From Taenia hydatigena (taxonomy: Eukaryota; Platyhelminthes; Cestoda; Cyclophyllidea; Taeniidae), in the NCBI GenBank assembly GCA_036345935.2, contig JADWOT020000004.1, positions 3,338,418 through 3,402,417 on the forward strand: DNA of 64,000 nt, written 5' to 3'. This document shows, one piece after another, positions 1 to 12,870 of this stretch. A model generated the notes under the pieces. It saw only the letters and a program-made list of their open reading frames with translations, searched no databases and was not told the DNA's origin. The stretch's first letter is position 1, and the number at the start of each line of letters is the position of its first letter. The translations under genes and the position numbers were made by a program.

Positions 1-1017
1 GCATGCACCACTCCTCTCCATTTCGCTTGGAATAAAACAAAGCATACTTTTCATTGCACAGCGTGATGTCTGGACTGCGTGTGGTACTGAGAGTATGCTG
101 TGATGACTGTGGTGACTGTCATATGATAGCTGGGAAGTGGAGGTGACGCTGAACTGAATGTGGTATGCCGCAATCCTCTGCCATCCATTCCGATATAACT
201 GACATCTTAGTTGTGCGCAATTCACCTTCGCAAATTAGGCATATAAGTGCAATGAGAAGGCTTATCAGATTCCTCCGTGAGCTAGAGAATGTGTGTTTTT
301 TGGAGTGAATAGGCTGTAGTGCTGTTAGCTGCATTAAATAGTGCGTCTTTTTAGAGCATCAACTGTCCCGTGCACCCTGATGTATCGATAGGGAGTGGGA
401 ATGAACTGATTATAACGTCGTTCGGTCTACTTCAGCGAACCCCTATCAAAGGAATCGCCCACGCTCTTGATGCGCCGGCGAATGGTTGGAGCCGATGCCT
501 AAGTAAGGCGCTGCACTCACCGCCGCTCTGTTCACTTCTTGCAGCTAACATTGGTGGCAGAGCTTACGGTGGAGACGTGCTCTCCTTGCCATAGGAAGAT
601 ATGGCAACAAGGAGGCGCACGTTGGGGCCACTGCGAATTGAGAACGCATGCGATGTGAACAGAATGATTAGTCCCTCTCATCCACTAACTTCTAAGCTGT
701 TATGGGGTGCTTATTAACCCCATTGAAGTACAGAATCAGGATCTCTCTTCCGATGCCGTCACCTATTCGCCTGTAGTGCTCAAAATGGGAAGCTACACCC
801 GAGAACGCTCTAATGATCGATGTGGTGTCTTTTGCGCTTATGCGTCTGCATTGCTGCCAGGCCTTCTGGATGCGATCTTTGATACCTTTCATCTGATAAG
901 CGTGTGACGCCATGACTCAGCGCTTGGATGCCGTCGAGTTGAGTGGTGTTTCGCCAGCTGCAATCAAGACGTGACATTGACGTGACATGCTTACTGATCC
1001 ACCCTTTAACTTTGCAG

Positions 1018-4000
1018 TGTGACATATCGAGGACTTATGGGACCACGGAAGGGAAGAAGCTCGTCCAAGGAACAGATTGGATTAATCTACAGGTAATTTA
1101 TGCAACCGTTATCCTTACTGTGGATTCGAGTAACAAAGTGCATGGGAAAGCATCTTGACATTTGCCTGTTGACCGGCATTTTGATGCATGATTTCTTGCA
1201 AGCCAACTAGTATTTTGAACATTCCTACATGCGTACATTTGCAAAGTGAGAGAAGCGCATGCTGTTTGAAGCAAGTGTTAGGCAGATGGTAACGTGTTTC
1301 GCAGATGCAGGCTCATTCTTCTCTACTCGGTACGAATTGGCAGGCATTTGGAGCCCCAAATGTTCGGTTACAAATCGATGCCACCTAGCCTTGTTCCTTC
1401 ATCACTTTGTCTGCCTACTTGGCCTCCGATGCACTCGCCTTGGCAATTCACAATGACCCCTGTTTCTTGTCTTTAGACCAGATAAAATTCAGTTTGTTGG
1501 CACTTTTCCGATGGTGACCAAATCGGCGGCATTCGAACGACCACCAGACTGTTTTGTCTTGATAATTAAAGAGGTGCGTCTAATTAATTGCTCATAATTT
1601 CTTTTGATACAAGGGACGCTTTCACAAGGCTAGTGCAGGCAAATGCTGTTCTACAGGTCCGCTAGTATGCGGCCATGCTGAAGATGCCAGAGGCGATGAT
1701 AGTAGGGCAGAAATGTGGATTGGCGATGGAGGGAAGGGCTGTGTGCTACTGACACGACCTGGAGATCATGTTTCTAGACGGAACTACAATTGCAGAACCG
1801 TATGCATTCATTAAACCAGACTGACGGCACTACACAGCCTCCTCCTCCTCCTTCTGGTTTTGGGCCTCGTCTACGGCACTTGCTTTAGTCAACCCCTCGC
1901 CAGCTACCACAGCGTAGTCGCCGACGTAGGAAAGCACCGACGAATCTCTGCGTCAGTCATCGACTTCGTGCGCAACTAAGCCAGTATTTGACTGCAGCGT
2001 CAGCAATTGCACTTAACAATCCCGTTGGATCTAGATTTCCTTTTGTTCGGGTGCTGCATTGGAGGAGGAAGAATTGCGCTGGCCCAACAAAAGTGTCAAT
2101 GAATAGGAGATGTGTTTAAAAAGTAGGTGGGGGGAGGACTTTACATCCATTTCTCCCTGCCGCACTGTTCTCATTTTAGCGCTGCCCATCCATGCCTGGA
2201 TGCAGGAGGCAACCCGTGCTCACCTCATTGCCATCTTCTTAGAGAAGGTGCGGTAGACAACTGCGTAACGAGCTTATTTGAATGGCTCACAGCTGTGGCT
2301 AGCGTCGCGTTACTTGTCAATGGCGTTGTTGCGGAAGAAGAGAGTAAGGACATTTGGCGAGAATGGACGTCATTACAGTTCTAGTGCTATCACAGCGCTT
2401 TCCATAAGGTGACCTGGACATGGGAATGGAGTCATTAATGATAGGAAGACTGAGGCCGAACATAAGCTCCGCCTTGAATAGAGACACTTGAGGTATAGAC
2501 CTCCCTACCACCCTGCGAAGAATTTGACTCTCCCGAAGGAATGCGAATGGATCAACCAATCCTCGAATGCTTGCACGCAAATAAGAAGACAAATATGGGT
2601 GTGGAGACGAAATTTGCAGATCGCGACAAGCTCTTCAGAGGCAATTGCGCACATATTTAAAAACACAACTATTGTGCATTGGAGGAATAGGTAAAAATGA
2701 GCGGCTTTTTTCTTGTAGACTGGTTTGAGGGTGGGAGTTTTGGCAGTCCACATCAGCCCGAAAAATGTCGAACTGGAAATGGAGGCCCTCTACAATGTTG
2801 CACCGGAGTGTCAGGCAGCCGCTGCCACTCAAGTAAGGCCATTTTCATGAGGATTCCGTTGAGCAGGATTTTCTTTGGCAGTCGCATTCCCTTTTCATCC
2901 ATCTGAAGGCCCATGCGCTTTAGATGAAATGAGTTGGCGTCTATGGTAGCTTGGCTAATAAAGAGGTACTCATGGGGAATGCTGCAGCACCTGATGTGGT
3001 TGAGGTATCCCAGTCACGCGGAGTGCATGTGGCATAACTGCGCAAAAGAAGCAAGAGAATGTAAGCTGTGTAACCCCCAGGGGGGAGTTGAATTGCGGCA
3101 GGATAGAAGAGAGATCTCATCGTGATGAGAATCCGTTAGCACAAAAATCAGCTACGCAGTAGAGGCACTTGGAGAGCTAAGATTTTGTCCACGGTTTCTG
3201 TTTAATCTTCACAGGATTTGATCCTTCTGGGTGATATGAATGCCGACTGCAGTTACCTTTCCACACGTGGCCGACATGGATTGCGCTTGCGAGCCGACCG
3301 CCAGTACAAATGGCTCATCAAAGATGGAACAGACACAACCGTAGCCAAGTCAAACTGTGCCCATGACAGGTCGGTTTTGCTCCGATTGTGTGACATCTCT
3401 TTCTCTGGCCACATTTTCTACTCCTGAGTGTACTTTTAGCTTTATCTTTTGACGACTGTGCTAAGTTTGAAATAGCTCAAGTTGCGTAGATGTGATTAGT
3501 AACTTGCCTTAGCAACTAGGCCGTATTGAGTGCCATTCAACCGTGAGGAGCTTGCGAAACAACTGATAAGTCTCCGTCCGCAAGGCAGTAGTTATTGCTG
3601 ACGTGTTAGATCTCCTGCCTTCACGCAGTAAAATAGCCTTTTGTTGGCCAAAGCTGAGTTGAGTGTAAGATTTGAAGACGAAGTCGAAGTAGGGTTACGC
3701 AAAGGAGGGCCTTGTGGTGCGTCCTCAAGGAGGTCATTCTTCTGCCCACCCTTCTGTTACCTTTTTCCCACCCATCCGTTTTCCCACATCAATACGCTCA
3801 ATTCTTCACTCAGTTGTGTTGTCTGCGTTGCCTATCCAACGCCTTTGCATTTTCGTAGTCGCTACTGCTGCTGCTGCTGTTACTGCCTCAGTGATGACAC
3901 AATGTCAATATGTGGCATTAAAAATCACTGAGCACAAAATGGACGAAATTTCGGATTTGAGCTGTGCTTTCTGCTTACGCCACCTCGTATGTTGGTGCGT

Positions 4001-7000
4001 TGGCTCTTACGGACAGCGCAACGTCTCATTTTACTTCTCATCTGTGGGCAAAAGCCCCAACAAGAACATGACTTTGTATGATAATCGAATACCGTATGAC
4101 CTAGCACTCACCACTGCTTCCCATCAGTGCGACATGGGTGCCAAGTACGGAGGGGAGTAGGTTGTGTGGTAAATGTAAATAAGAGCGAGATGTGGGATCG
4201 AAATTGCTGCATAATGACTGGGCAGTGGAGAAGCATGCGGCTCATTTACTTGCTTCATTTCAGTCTATCAGACTTTATGTTATAGTCGCCCTCCGTTTCA
4301 AGTGGATGATTGCCTCTCTCTTCTCCACCATTCGAGTAACCACTATCAGTTTGGGTCGCCGTCTTGGTTGATGCGATTTCGCAGATGAGATTGCCTTTTG
4401 GGTGTCATCTTATGTCAATATCTGTGCAGTGCATGCCCTTTGACTAGAACAAGTCCTGAGGACATCCTGCCACCGATGCTGTGAAACGACAGCACTGTTG
4501 TGCTGCATTTCCACGACAGCTGCATGCTTTCACGCGAAGCGCCTTGAGAAATGATGCTTGCGATGCGTGTTGGTAGCAAATTGTGGTACTGTCATTGTGA
4601 TGATTTGTTGATGCAAAGTTCACTCTGGCATTGAGGATGGCCGAGGACAACTGGTAGGCGGTGGGTGTGTCGTAAAAGTCGGCGTAGCTAGTGGTGAGTC
4701 GTTGAATCACCTTTCTTAAGTGTGGCGGATCCCAGCAGTAGTACATGCTCTGCTGATCCCGATTGCACCTGCAGACAGGGAGCAAGTAGAATTGCCAATT
4801 TCACCCTTCTTCCTCCACCACACTCCATCACTCAAAGGGTATGGGAGGAAAACGAGGGTATGATGGGAGGCCAGTAATGTGTGTGAAGTGAACGGTATTG
4901 AAAGCTGAGGACTCACAGATCCTTGGGTCTCTTAACGACACAAGTTGTAGAGTACCCAAAAGAGAATTTCATCGGACAGTTTGTTCAGTGTTGGGTCAGA
5001 GGGAAGACCATTTGCAATTCGATGGCGTGTTTGGTACTTCACATACACGCCCTATTCCGCGCCATGTAGTGGCAAGGTGTACTGATTGGTCGAAGGAGAT
5101 GCAAAGCTGTTAAGCACTTTACTGTACAACGGAGAAGGGAACTAGCAATTGCGCATACAACATAGTACTACAAATAGTAGACAGCGCATAGTTATCTCCC
5201 TCCTCCTCATCCACCTATGTTTGTCCTGCCTAATTGAGCACTGCATCGCGTCATTTACTTTGCCTCATTTAAGCAAGTCAACATTCCTCTCTCACTCTCT
5301 TCCATTCGTGTCTTAATTTTACCACTGTTCACTCATCAGCAAATCGTCGAACACATGGAGAATACATTACTGCATGCTATTAAATGCGAATTCGATGAGA
5401 AAGGAAAAACTTCAAATGGCTGTGTACTCACGGACCACAGTTAGAATTTTGTCTAGAGGTCTAGTGGATCGATGGCTGGCGCGCATTAGCGCCTATGATT
5501 TCCTGCCGAGACGGTACTATTCCAGCGTTACTAAGGCATCGTGTGGTCATGGAGGGACACTAGTGATGACTTTATTAGCGTGAAGTGGTATGGGTTGTTG
5601 AGGACGCCTGCTTTGTTTGATTGCATAGGGTTGGCGTTCCGTTTGCTCTTCTAAGCCAGGAATGCTGTTTCTTTACGTAAGTAAGGTTTGTGTATTTCCT
5701 AAGAGAAGATGCTTATACCAATGATTTTAAGCCGAGCCATACGAAGTTGACAGTTGAAATGCTTCAGAGAGAGTTTAGATCTGCTGATTGAGGACGAACC
5801 TAAAGCAGCCTATAATATTTGTGAACGGACGGTGCTTAAAACAATTGAGCTAGTCCAGTCCCACAAAATCATGCTACGTAGGTTCAGCGATTTCAGAAGG
5901 GAATGCCTAGGGACGCATGCATGCCACACACATAGTAGTCGTTGTCAGGGGAGCAAGTAAATGCCAGTTTAGAGTAATGAATATGTCATGACTTGGATTT
6001 AATGTAATGCCCAACTTATTCGTTTGATGTTGCTGCAGGAATAAGAGGACTCAATGCTTAAACGCCTATTCTGCGGCAAATGAAAATGAGTGCTTTGGAA
6101 GAAGGTAAAAACTGAGCTGAAACACGAGGGTAACTTTGCAGCGACTTGTTATCATCTATAAGCAACTGCTGTCCCTTGCCTACCTTTTAAACCCAAGTAA
6201 ATTCTCATTCGCCAGTGCCAAGCCTGGTAGACAGAAACCAAAGCGGTCAGAACCAAAGAGTGTTGGCGCAGAATTGTTGTGCTGTCGCAAAGAGAGGTCA
6301 AAGCGGCACAAAAAAGAAAAAAATGTGATTAGAGTGACCAATCAGTCCAAACAAAAATGCGGTCAAATGAGTTAAATCATTATCCTTACCTCCTAGGCTG
6401 ATTTTTGCTATGATAATCGAGAGACTGATAGTGACCTGAAGTTGATGCCTTGCGGTGCATTAATTTGCTAACATTCTGACAGGTGGTGTGTGTGGCCGAC
6501 GAGGGATGCTTTGGTCACCTCACTGACATCGTACTTACTCTGAACTTCGCAATATGACTACCTAACCTTGTGTAGATTCAAGATCTGTAATAGCATCTCA
6601 ATACCCTTTGCTCATTGAAACAATCACTATTGAACAAATTTTCTCCGCTCGCCTTCTTCAAAACTCCTCCTACCACTTCCTAAGTGATTCTGAGACTGGC
6701 CAGTGGTAACGTTGGAAGTTGGCAGTCTAAGAACTTGCAGTAGTAAATTCAGAGCGACTTGGGGATAAACAGTTACATCAAGATGTGGCTGACTCTTGCT
6801 TCACTGTCTCCCTCTCTACACGTGAGTTTCGTGACTGCTTGAGACGTGGGAGCTTAGATGTTGCGTTGTGCTGTGAGCATTTTGCTAAAAGTAGAACAAG
6901 GATGTGGTGTTCGCCCTGTGGAAACATCAATCACCAGTCACTTGACTCCATCAGCCTGTTCTGTCTGCTCATTATGTGGTTAGTCCTTGCTGCCTTCAGA

Positions 7001-8399
7001 TTGTATTGAGGAGAGTTGTGTTGTGTAGAATGAATTGATGTAGGGGCAGAGCGAATTAAGATGTAGGTAGATATACTGGTCGTCGATGTGGTTCACAGAA
7101 CCACCACGACCCCCAAAGGACCCTATATTAGAAGGGTTACAAATAAATGGGATGCAGCAGACTGACCTGCAGACTGCCAACTTGAACTGAACGCTAGTTT
7201 TGCGATCTCGAAATTCAAAAGAACCATGTCCAAAGAACAAATGCATGCAACTTGTTAGCCTTTTTCGCTAAAAGCTACATTGTTGACTTCCTATGCCATT
7301 TTATTAGGTGACGGACAAAAGAGGGTGGCACTTAAATCTCGACCACTGCTTGCTAAGTCAAGTCTTTGATTGTATATGTTCTATAGCATTCGTATATCGG
7401 TACAATGCTATACTGCGGCCTATTTGGTCCTTTGAAACCGTAAACAACTTCATTTCTCCTCATTATACTTCTCCTCGGCATTCCTGCATGTGTGCTGCAC
7501 AACGAAAATTTTTATCTGCTTAAGGCTGAATGAACACATCTGGGTAAGAGAGATAGCCAAACCTGCGGCCAGTGCACAAACAATCAGTGGAGGTGTGCAA
7601 TAATTTAATGGGGTTAGGAAGGTGACACGAGGGCAGTTTTGTTCGTGACCACTAAAATCCAGAGGTGAAGTCGGCTGATTCCAATAAGTATGCTTTCATA
7701 GTGCAAGTCAATCGTACTCCAGTCGGCCAGGTTTGTGGGTTTGCGCTTAGCAACGGAGATATTTGGTTCTGGAGGTGGCTATGAGGCGTTGTGATTCTTG
7801 GGGGCTTCCCCAGGGATGTGAGCAGATGGAATGCTAGGGCAGATTATTGACCATGTGGAGGGATGTAGGCCAGTGGCATGGACGGAGGTTATGCCACCTA
7901 GCGGAAGTGCAGAAGCTCGGGCCTAAATACCTCACAAAGCAAAGCCACAACCAACTACTAAAATACTTCGAAACGAATCACTCCCCCCTCCAATGAGAGA
8001 GAGAGGAATAAATAGCAAATTGTTGGAGAAATGTGAGGGTGAGATGGCGCATGGACAAGCACGAACTGACTGCATTGTGTTTTGCAGGGTGATAGTGAAG
8101 GGCAGCGCACTGGCCAAACGGATTCCCTCTGCCTCTCCTTACAAGTTCGATAAGGCCTATGGGCTACCACCAAGAGAGGTTAGTTGCTGAGTTGTCCTTT
8201 TTATCAACGCTTATTGCCATCTTGCATGCTTTGATGCAGCATTAAAGTTAATGCAGTGTTGTTGATGTTGACGCATTCTACACGATTGAAATGCTAATAC
8301 CATCCAGCTGTTCTCCCACTAACACGTGATGCTGATGTCGATTTGTTGTAGGCCAAGAGAGTAAGCGACCACTACCCAGTTGAGTTTGAAATTCATTGA
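1018..8399 (+). CDS. DNase I-like secreted endonuclease, left copy (exons 3-8; 5' end outside window)
   Basis: Metal-dependent endonuclease of the DNase I family, expected to be secreted and to cut double-stranded DNA. Visible exons are 1018-1092, 1477-1573, 2719-2832, 3215-3369, 8088-8178 and 8352-8399, all with GT/AG borders and matching phases, ending in TGA at 8397-8399. Motifs in order: GRSSSKEQ (exon 3, catalytic Glu in KEQ), RPDK (exon 4), LAVHISP (exon 5, catalytic His), LLGDMNADCSY and NCAHDR (exon 6, metal and catalytic Asp/Asn plus the conserved disulfide cysteines), DKAYGL (exon 7) and SDHYPVE (exon 8, catalytic Asp-His). The intron after exon 6 is 4718 bp. Exons 1 and 2 (signal peptide and QEIRD) must lie left of position 1. 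All six exons match the right copy exactly. Family assignment is secure; expression is not shown. Confidence 0.93.
3370..8087 (+). other. Large intron 6 of left DNase gene (mirrored at 13972-18667)
   Basis: A 4.7-kb intron separates the NCAHDR exon from the DKAYGL exon in both copies. It contains short CTG runs (3865-3879) and several chance frames. Two frames stand out by length. One is a same-strand frame of about 150 codons at 3714-4160, which is 164 codons in the right arm (17902-18396) because a 25-bp deletion joins it to an upstream frame. The other is an opposite-strand frame of 113 codons at 4444-4785 (17274-17615 in the right arm). Neither resembles a family I know. Since the arms are nearly identical, conservation between them is no evidence of coding function. 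Confidence 0.6.
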
Positions 8400-8824
8400 A
8401 TCGACGCAATGTCTGGCGTTGTCATTACGGACACAATACCTACCAGTCATCGAACCACATCCACCATGCCTCCTACTTTCCTTCAAACTGATTTGCACTT
8501 TCGCACTGTTGACTCTTTGTTTGCCATTTGACATTGCGCCTAGATGCCATTATAGAACTGTGAAAATGCGAAGTTAGTTGGTGTGGCGGAGGGCGAAGGG
8601 GCGACACACTGCCACACTCTCAACTTCGTCCATATCACCCTCCTGTGTTTTCTCCTGATGATGACGACGACGATGGTGATTACGGTAATCCTAAAGGCTG
8701 CAATAGATGATACCAGTTCGTGCGTGTGCGGATACTTCAAGACAAATGATGGCATGCGAAGGGGAACAGTGGAGTGGGAAGCAGGAGTGTGATAGAAACG
8801 GATGTGGTAGGACTAGAGCAAGGT

Positions 8825-9180
8825 GGAATACCACAGCGCAGGAGAGTTTTTGGCTGTAGGTACCTAGAATGCACATGCTTCTCAAATCATCTCGACCTTC
8901 CAAGGCCATCAGAACTTTGCGTTTGATTGATGTTTAAGTTAAACGACCCACTGAAGGAATTTTTAAGGATCATTGAGATGAAAAAGCATGGTTTAAGTTT
9001 TTGTGCTGTTACACAATGCTAGATAGTCATTACATTGCCTTTTCGACTGCTGTCTCCTACAGTTTATTTTGCTCAAATGCTCACGATTGCAAGACTGGTA
9101 TTATGACCACTTGCGGTATTAAAGAAGATGTGAAAATGAAGCTCAAGCATATAGGCACTTTGTAGACACAGCACACTTTC
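8825..9180 (+). repeat. Diverged inner shoulder of the inverted repeat, left side
   Basis: Inverted homology to 12871-13234 continues here without a gap from the near-identical arm, but identity falls to roughly 75% by eye. Anchors shared in inverted orientation include AATGATCCTTA, AAATTCCTTC, GTGAGCATT and AAGTGTGCT. No coding frame is preserved between the two shoulders. Confidence 0.85.
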
Positions 9181-9184
9181 GAAG

Positions 9185-11854
9185 AAATGGTCCTAAATGG
9201 AACTAAATGAACGGCCAGCCATCGACGTCAGCGTCGCCGTGGGTATGTCAAGTGAATCCTCTCTTCCTTCACGCATCTGCGGAATAAAGTAGCAACAGAT
9301 TCATCATGGAGGCATTGAAAAATCCTACACTCATTAAGACATCCGACATTGACGAACGAGTCACTTAGAGATGAGCATCGTATCAGAGTAGGTAGATGAA
9401 TGCTCTTAAGATGCGCTCTAACAGCTGTTTTTTAGCTCTAGATGCATGAAGGAATGAATTCACGATCCCATCGGAAATGGTTTGACGGGTATTTCGAGCA
9501 CAGACAAATGAGTGTTTCACAGACGACTAAATGTATGTGTAAAAAGGATGCGTCAGGGTAAGCAGAGGCACACATGCTTTTATAACAAAGCTTAAAAACA
9601 AGAATGAACCTATCAAACACTAAAAGGTTGTAAGTGGAAGGATTCGGAACTGATAGACAATTGCAATCAAGACGGATGAACGGAGGGATTCTATGTAGTA
9701 ATGCTGGAGGATATGGACTGGGTGGATAAATTATTGCTACAAAATTCAGAACGAACAAATGGATAGTAGAAACACCACATTCATAAAAAATTAGAGGAAA
9801 TACTTGAGTGCATTAAGGAAGTGGTATTTTACTGGTCGCCTACCACCCGCAGTGCGTAGCCTCTCACCCATTCCAGCAACTACATAGCCGCCGCCACCAC
9901 CACTGTTACGGGCAAATGGCTTGAGGGCTACCCGAAGAGCATGCGGTTGCGACCATGCCCATGGCGATTTTCACGCTTTGGAGGTACTAGCACCGGCAAA
10001 CCTTTATGCAGCAGATCCATCCCCTCTAGCGTTGCCTGCCATTACTGACCTGCAGTGGGCACTACGAATAAATCATGAGTAGAAGTCGATTTCCTCACGT
10101 CACAAACATCAATGCCCCATTAAAACCAACTATATAACATCTTCAATACTCACAAATTTGGACCTCTACCTCGGTGACAGCGTTGTATGGTCGCATTAGT
10201 TTTGTCACCAGGTTACCAGTCCTCCGCACTAACACTCATGTTTAATCTAGCCGCACGGTTTATAAGGTCTCCAGGAGGATTCGCGTGATTCATTGCGACA
10301 ATAGAATTACAGCCTTCCTTCAAGCACCTAACTCTCATCTTACCTCCATGGTCTAAGCGCAATTAAAGATGTGGCTAAATGACTTTGCTTGATGACATTA
10401 CAAATCAAATGCCACCAAAAGTAGGAAAGGCACACTTTGAACATGCATGCTGTTATCAAAAAGCTTGGTGAGGTAAACAATGGAGAGAAGAAAGCAGGAT
10501 GGATCACTTAAGCACTTGAAATTGGAAAAAAAATTAACAGAACGACGCTCATCGAGACATACTTCTCATCCATTACGATGCAAGAGCTTGCTTCGGTGAT
10601 AACAACAAAAATTCGACACTTTTCCACAAATCTTTAGTAGTGTACAACAACTTGTGCCGAATCGGGCCTATTTTCCGGTATGAATTAACAAGCCTGATCA
10701 AACCGTTATTTGTGGTATATCTGCAATCACATTACGAGATTTATTTCAAAACCATGGTTAACTCAAAAGAACTTTAAAAATACTTGGTGGGCATAAATGC
10801 AATTCGCCATCTGCTCTGCGGCAAGTGTTACATGAAATAGTCGGTTTCCCACAACTTTTGATGGAATCACTTGACAAATGGAAACAGCGATCGCGAACAT
10901 TAGCAGGGCTGTAAGAAATTTACATTGGGCTTTGCTGCGCTTCCTATAAGATACCAAAATTAAGCACATGCATTACGATTACCCGTAATCAGTGGAAGTC
11001 TATATTTTACACTTAGCTAGTGATCCAGGTACAGGTTGTAATCGCCTTACCTTGGTTTAGACAGGTAAGCTTTTATTCACGCACCTTATAATGCCCGTCT
11101 CTAATGCTTAAATTACTGCAATTCTTTCACTTATACTACTCCAATCTTTTCAATAACACGTATTTTTGCAACAAATTAGTTCGGCAGGAGGTGCTGCGTG
11201 CTCATGAGCAGCAAATACGACTGCGGTTGCGATCACGATTCCTATTCAAGTCATGGGCCATCATGGCATTGCTCGTGATTCGACGCATCTTGACTGCACT
11301 GCATTCAGTCTTCAACGATCCCATCACCGGTCGCGATGACCACAACATGGATTCAAATTAAGCTGGTTGCCTATTCTCAAATGGCCTCAATAAATGCAGT
11401 CGTTTCATTTTCAAGCAATAAGGTTCGAATCGAAATGTCGTTGTAGGCTGTAAGCAATGTCTGTACTCTTGCCTCCCCAACTTTTTCACTGAGGTTCAAG
11501 CACACAACCCGCTTCAAAGTTCACTGGACACGTGAATGCGCCATCGACTAAAAACATAAGGACTCGCCAGATGACATCGCCTAGCCTCAAGGTGAACGCC
11601 CTCTCTCCTATGGATTACGTGACTGCGATTACACCTTCGTTGAAAACTAACAACTTCTCACTGCTGTGCGAATCGTCTTCAATCTTCGCTCCCCTAGCAC
11701 TGGTGGTTTTGATGCGCTTAGTCCTTATATGGAAGGGGTAGTCAACCAGAAGTGATCACAATCACCCCACCTTCTCCAGTCAGCCACCAATCGCTAACAC
11801 ACCCCTACACTCTCAGTTCTATTTTACGCTCACTATAAAAGTACCTTTACACTA
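9185..11854 (+). repeat. Dispersed repeat block A, copy 1 (interrupted by element B)
   Basis: Positions 9185-10349 and 11450-11854 match 26740-28386 in the same orientation. Identity is moderate over most of the length and nearly perfect around 11459-11560, including TGTACTCTTGCCTCCCCAAC. The 1.1 kb between the two parts is absent from the other copy, where the flanking sequences are contiguous near 27990. There is no intact coding frame; the ORFs here are short and not shared between copies. Confidence 0.85.
10350..11440 (+). repeat. Dispersed element B, longest copy, inserted in block A
   Basis: This segment breaks block A. In inverted orientation, 10350-11180 matches 30125-31030 and 11041-11440 matches 34470-34845. 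The overlap (11041-11180) is found in all three places and includes GAAAAGATTGGAGTAGTATA on the reverse strand. The element therefore looks like a 1.1-kb repeat of which the other two copies are truncated at opposite ends. No transposase or reverse transcriptase motif and no terminal repeats were recognised; a non-autonomous or decayed transposable element is likely. Confidence 0.75.
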
Positions 11855-12870
11855 GAGGCAATTTACAGCTCCATGTTTCGTACACATTTTTAAATTGATT
11901 AGCGTTGCACCCTATGATGGAATTCCAGCGGTATAGCATTTAAATTCAAACTAATCAACGAACCTTGTATTGTATCGACCTATAGTTGGGAAACGATCAA
12001 TGTAGACCATTTACTGAGTTGTGTGCATTGAATCGATAAGTAAGTTTTCGACCTCCCACCTTATTCCTACTAGGATATGGACAACAAATTAGAAAATAGA
12101 GCGAAAACGATCTACTAGTATGCCAGAGAAGGAAAAAGGTAAGACCTTCTGACAGTAACTTACGCGACAAAATGCATAGGGTTGCCAAAAAGACAGTTGA
12201 GATGGACAAGTATTTTCAGGTTGAGCAAGCTATACCCCCCACTCATTTCAAGCAAATTCTATCAAAATCCAAATGTGTGCTTTAATAGTTGGAAGAGTGA
12301 AGCCTAAAGTTGTACTCACCACGATGGTGTGCAAATTTGGTGCAAGCTGACAGACTCCTTCACCATGTCACTTTGAAATTGCAGGTGAAGCAGTTAGGGG
12401 TAAAAGGCAATTAGTCGAAGCATTATAGCCGTATAAATGGGATAGGCAGATACGGCCTTACAATTCTTGTGGGCTGACATTACTCCTTTGCTTATTTGGT
12501 CCTCTGGCATAAACACTATTACAGTCTTTTATCTGTCTTCGTTGCGGATTAAAGCAAATTCTCCCCATCGAAACAAGAAGGCTAGACCCAATCGCCTACC
12601 TTTCCATCCCTCCATATATCCACTCTGTCCGATTTTACTGTATGTAAACACCTTACATGGCCACTGCTAATATGCAAGGGGCATGATAACTACCATAAGC
12701 TTTGCATAACCACTGTAATATGAGGCGAATAAGGGAATATCAAAGCACTTCATCTTCTCGGACGGGTGATTACTTCTGCCTTGCTACAGATTTCGACTCG
12801 ATTCGTGGGGCAGACTAGCCCAAGTCATGTTGGCATTTGGAGGTACGAGGCTTCAAAAGGAGGGGCGCAG
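11855..12870. other. Right half of the palindrome centre, no gene seen
   Basis: AT-rich sequence with no coding frame I would support. I could not match it to the other side of the centre or to blocks A and B elsewhere, so this part of the spacer breaks the symmetry. Confidence 0.5.

Larger units (their letters stand above)
1..8824 (+). repeat. Left arm of large inverted repeat (palindrome)
   Basis: This stretch is the near-identical reverse complement of 13235-22039. Position 1 pairs with 22039, about 2127 pairs with 19910, and 8824 pairs with 13235. The coordinate sum is 22040, then 22037, 22062 and 22059 as small indels accumulate: a 3-bp step in a CCT run near 1850, a 25-bp indel near 3702-3733, and 3 bp near 4165. 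I noted about fifteen substitutions while reading and none in the DNase exons. The arm reaches the first base of the window, so its true outer end is not seen. It contains exons 3-8 of a DNase I-like gene and its 3' flank. Confidence 0.97.

Noticed and set aside
692..913. 73-codon frame (also 21127-21348 in the right arm) reading MASHAYQMKGIKDRI
   Set aside because: It lies in a DNase intron on the opposite strand and has no family motif. Conservation between arms is explained by the palindrome.
1018..1092. The same exon read in its first frame (CDISRTYGTTEGKK)
   Set aside because: The phase from exon 2 (two leftover bases) requires the second frame, which restores the KEQ motif and joins in phase to the RPDK exon.
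11100..11361. Frame with a RQEVLRAHEQQIR...VIRRILTAL stretch, at first suggestive of a dynein heavy-chain tail
   Set aside because: The related copy at 34.5-34.8 kb is out of frame by a 23-bp indel, and substitutions do not favour synonymous sites. It is better explained as part of repeat element B.
11424..11433. GGTTCGAATC, resembling a tRNA T-arm
   Set aside because: No acceptor stem, D-arm or anticodon arm can be folded around it.
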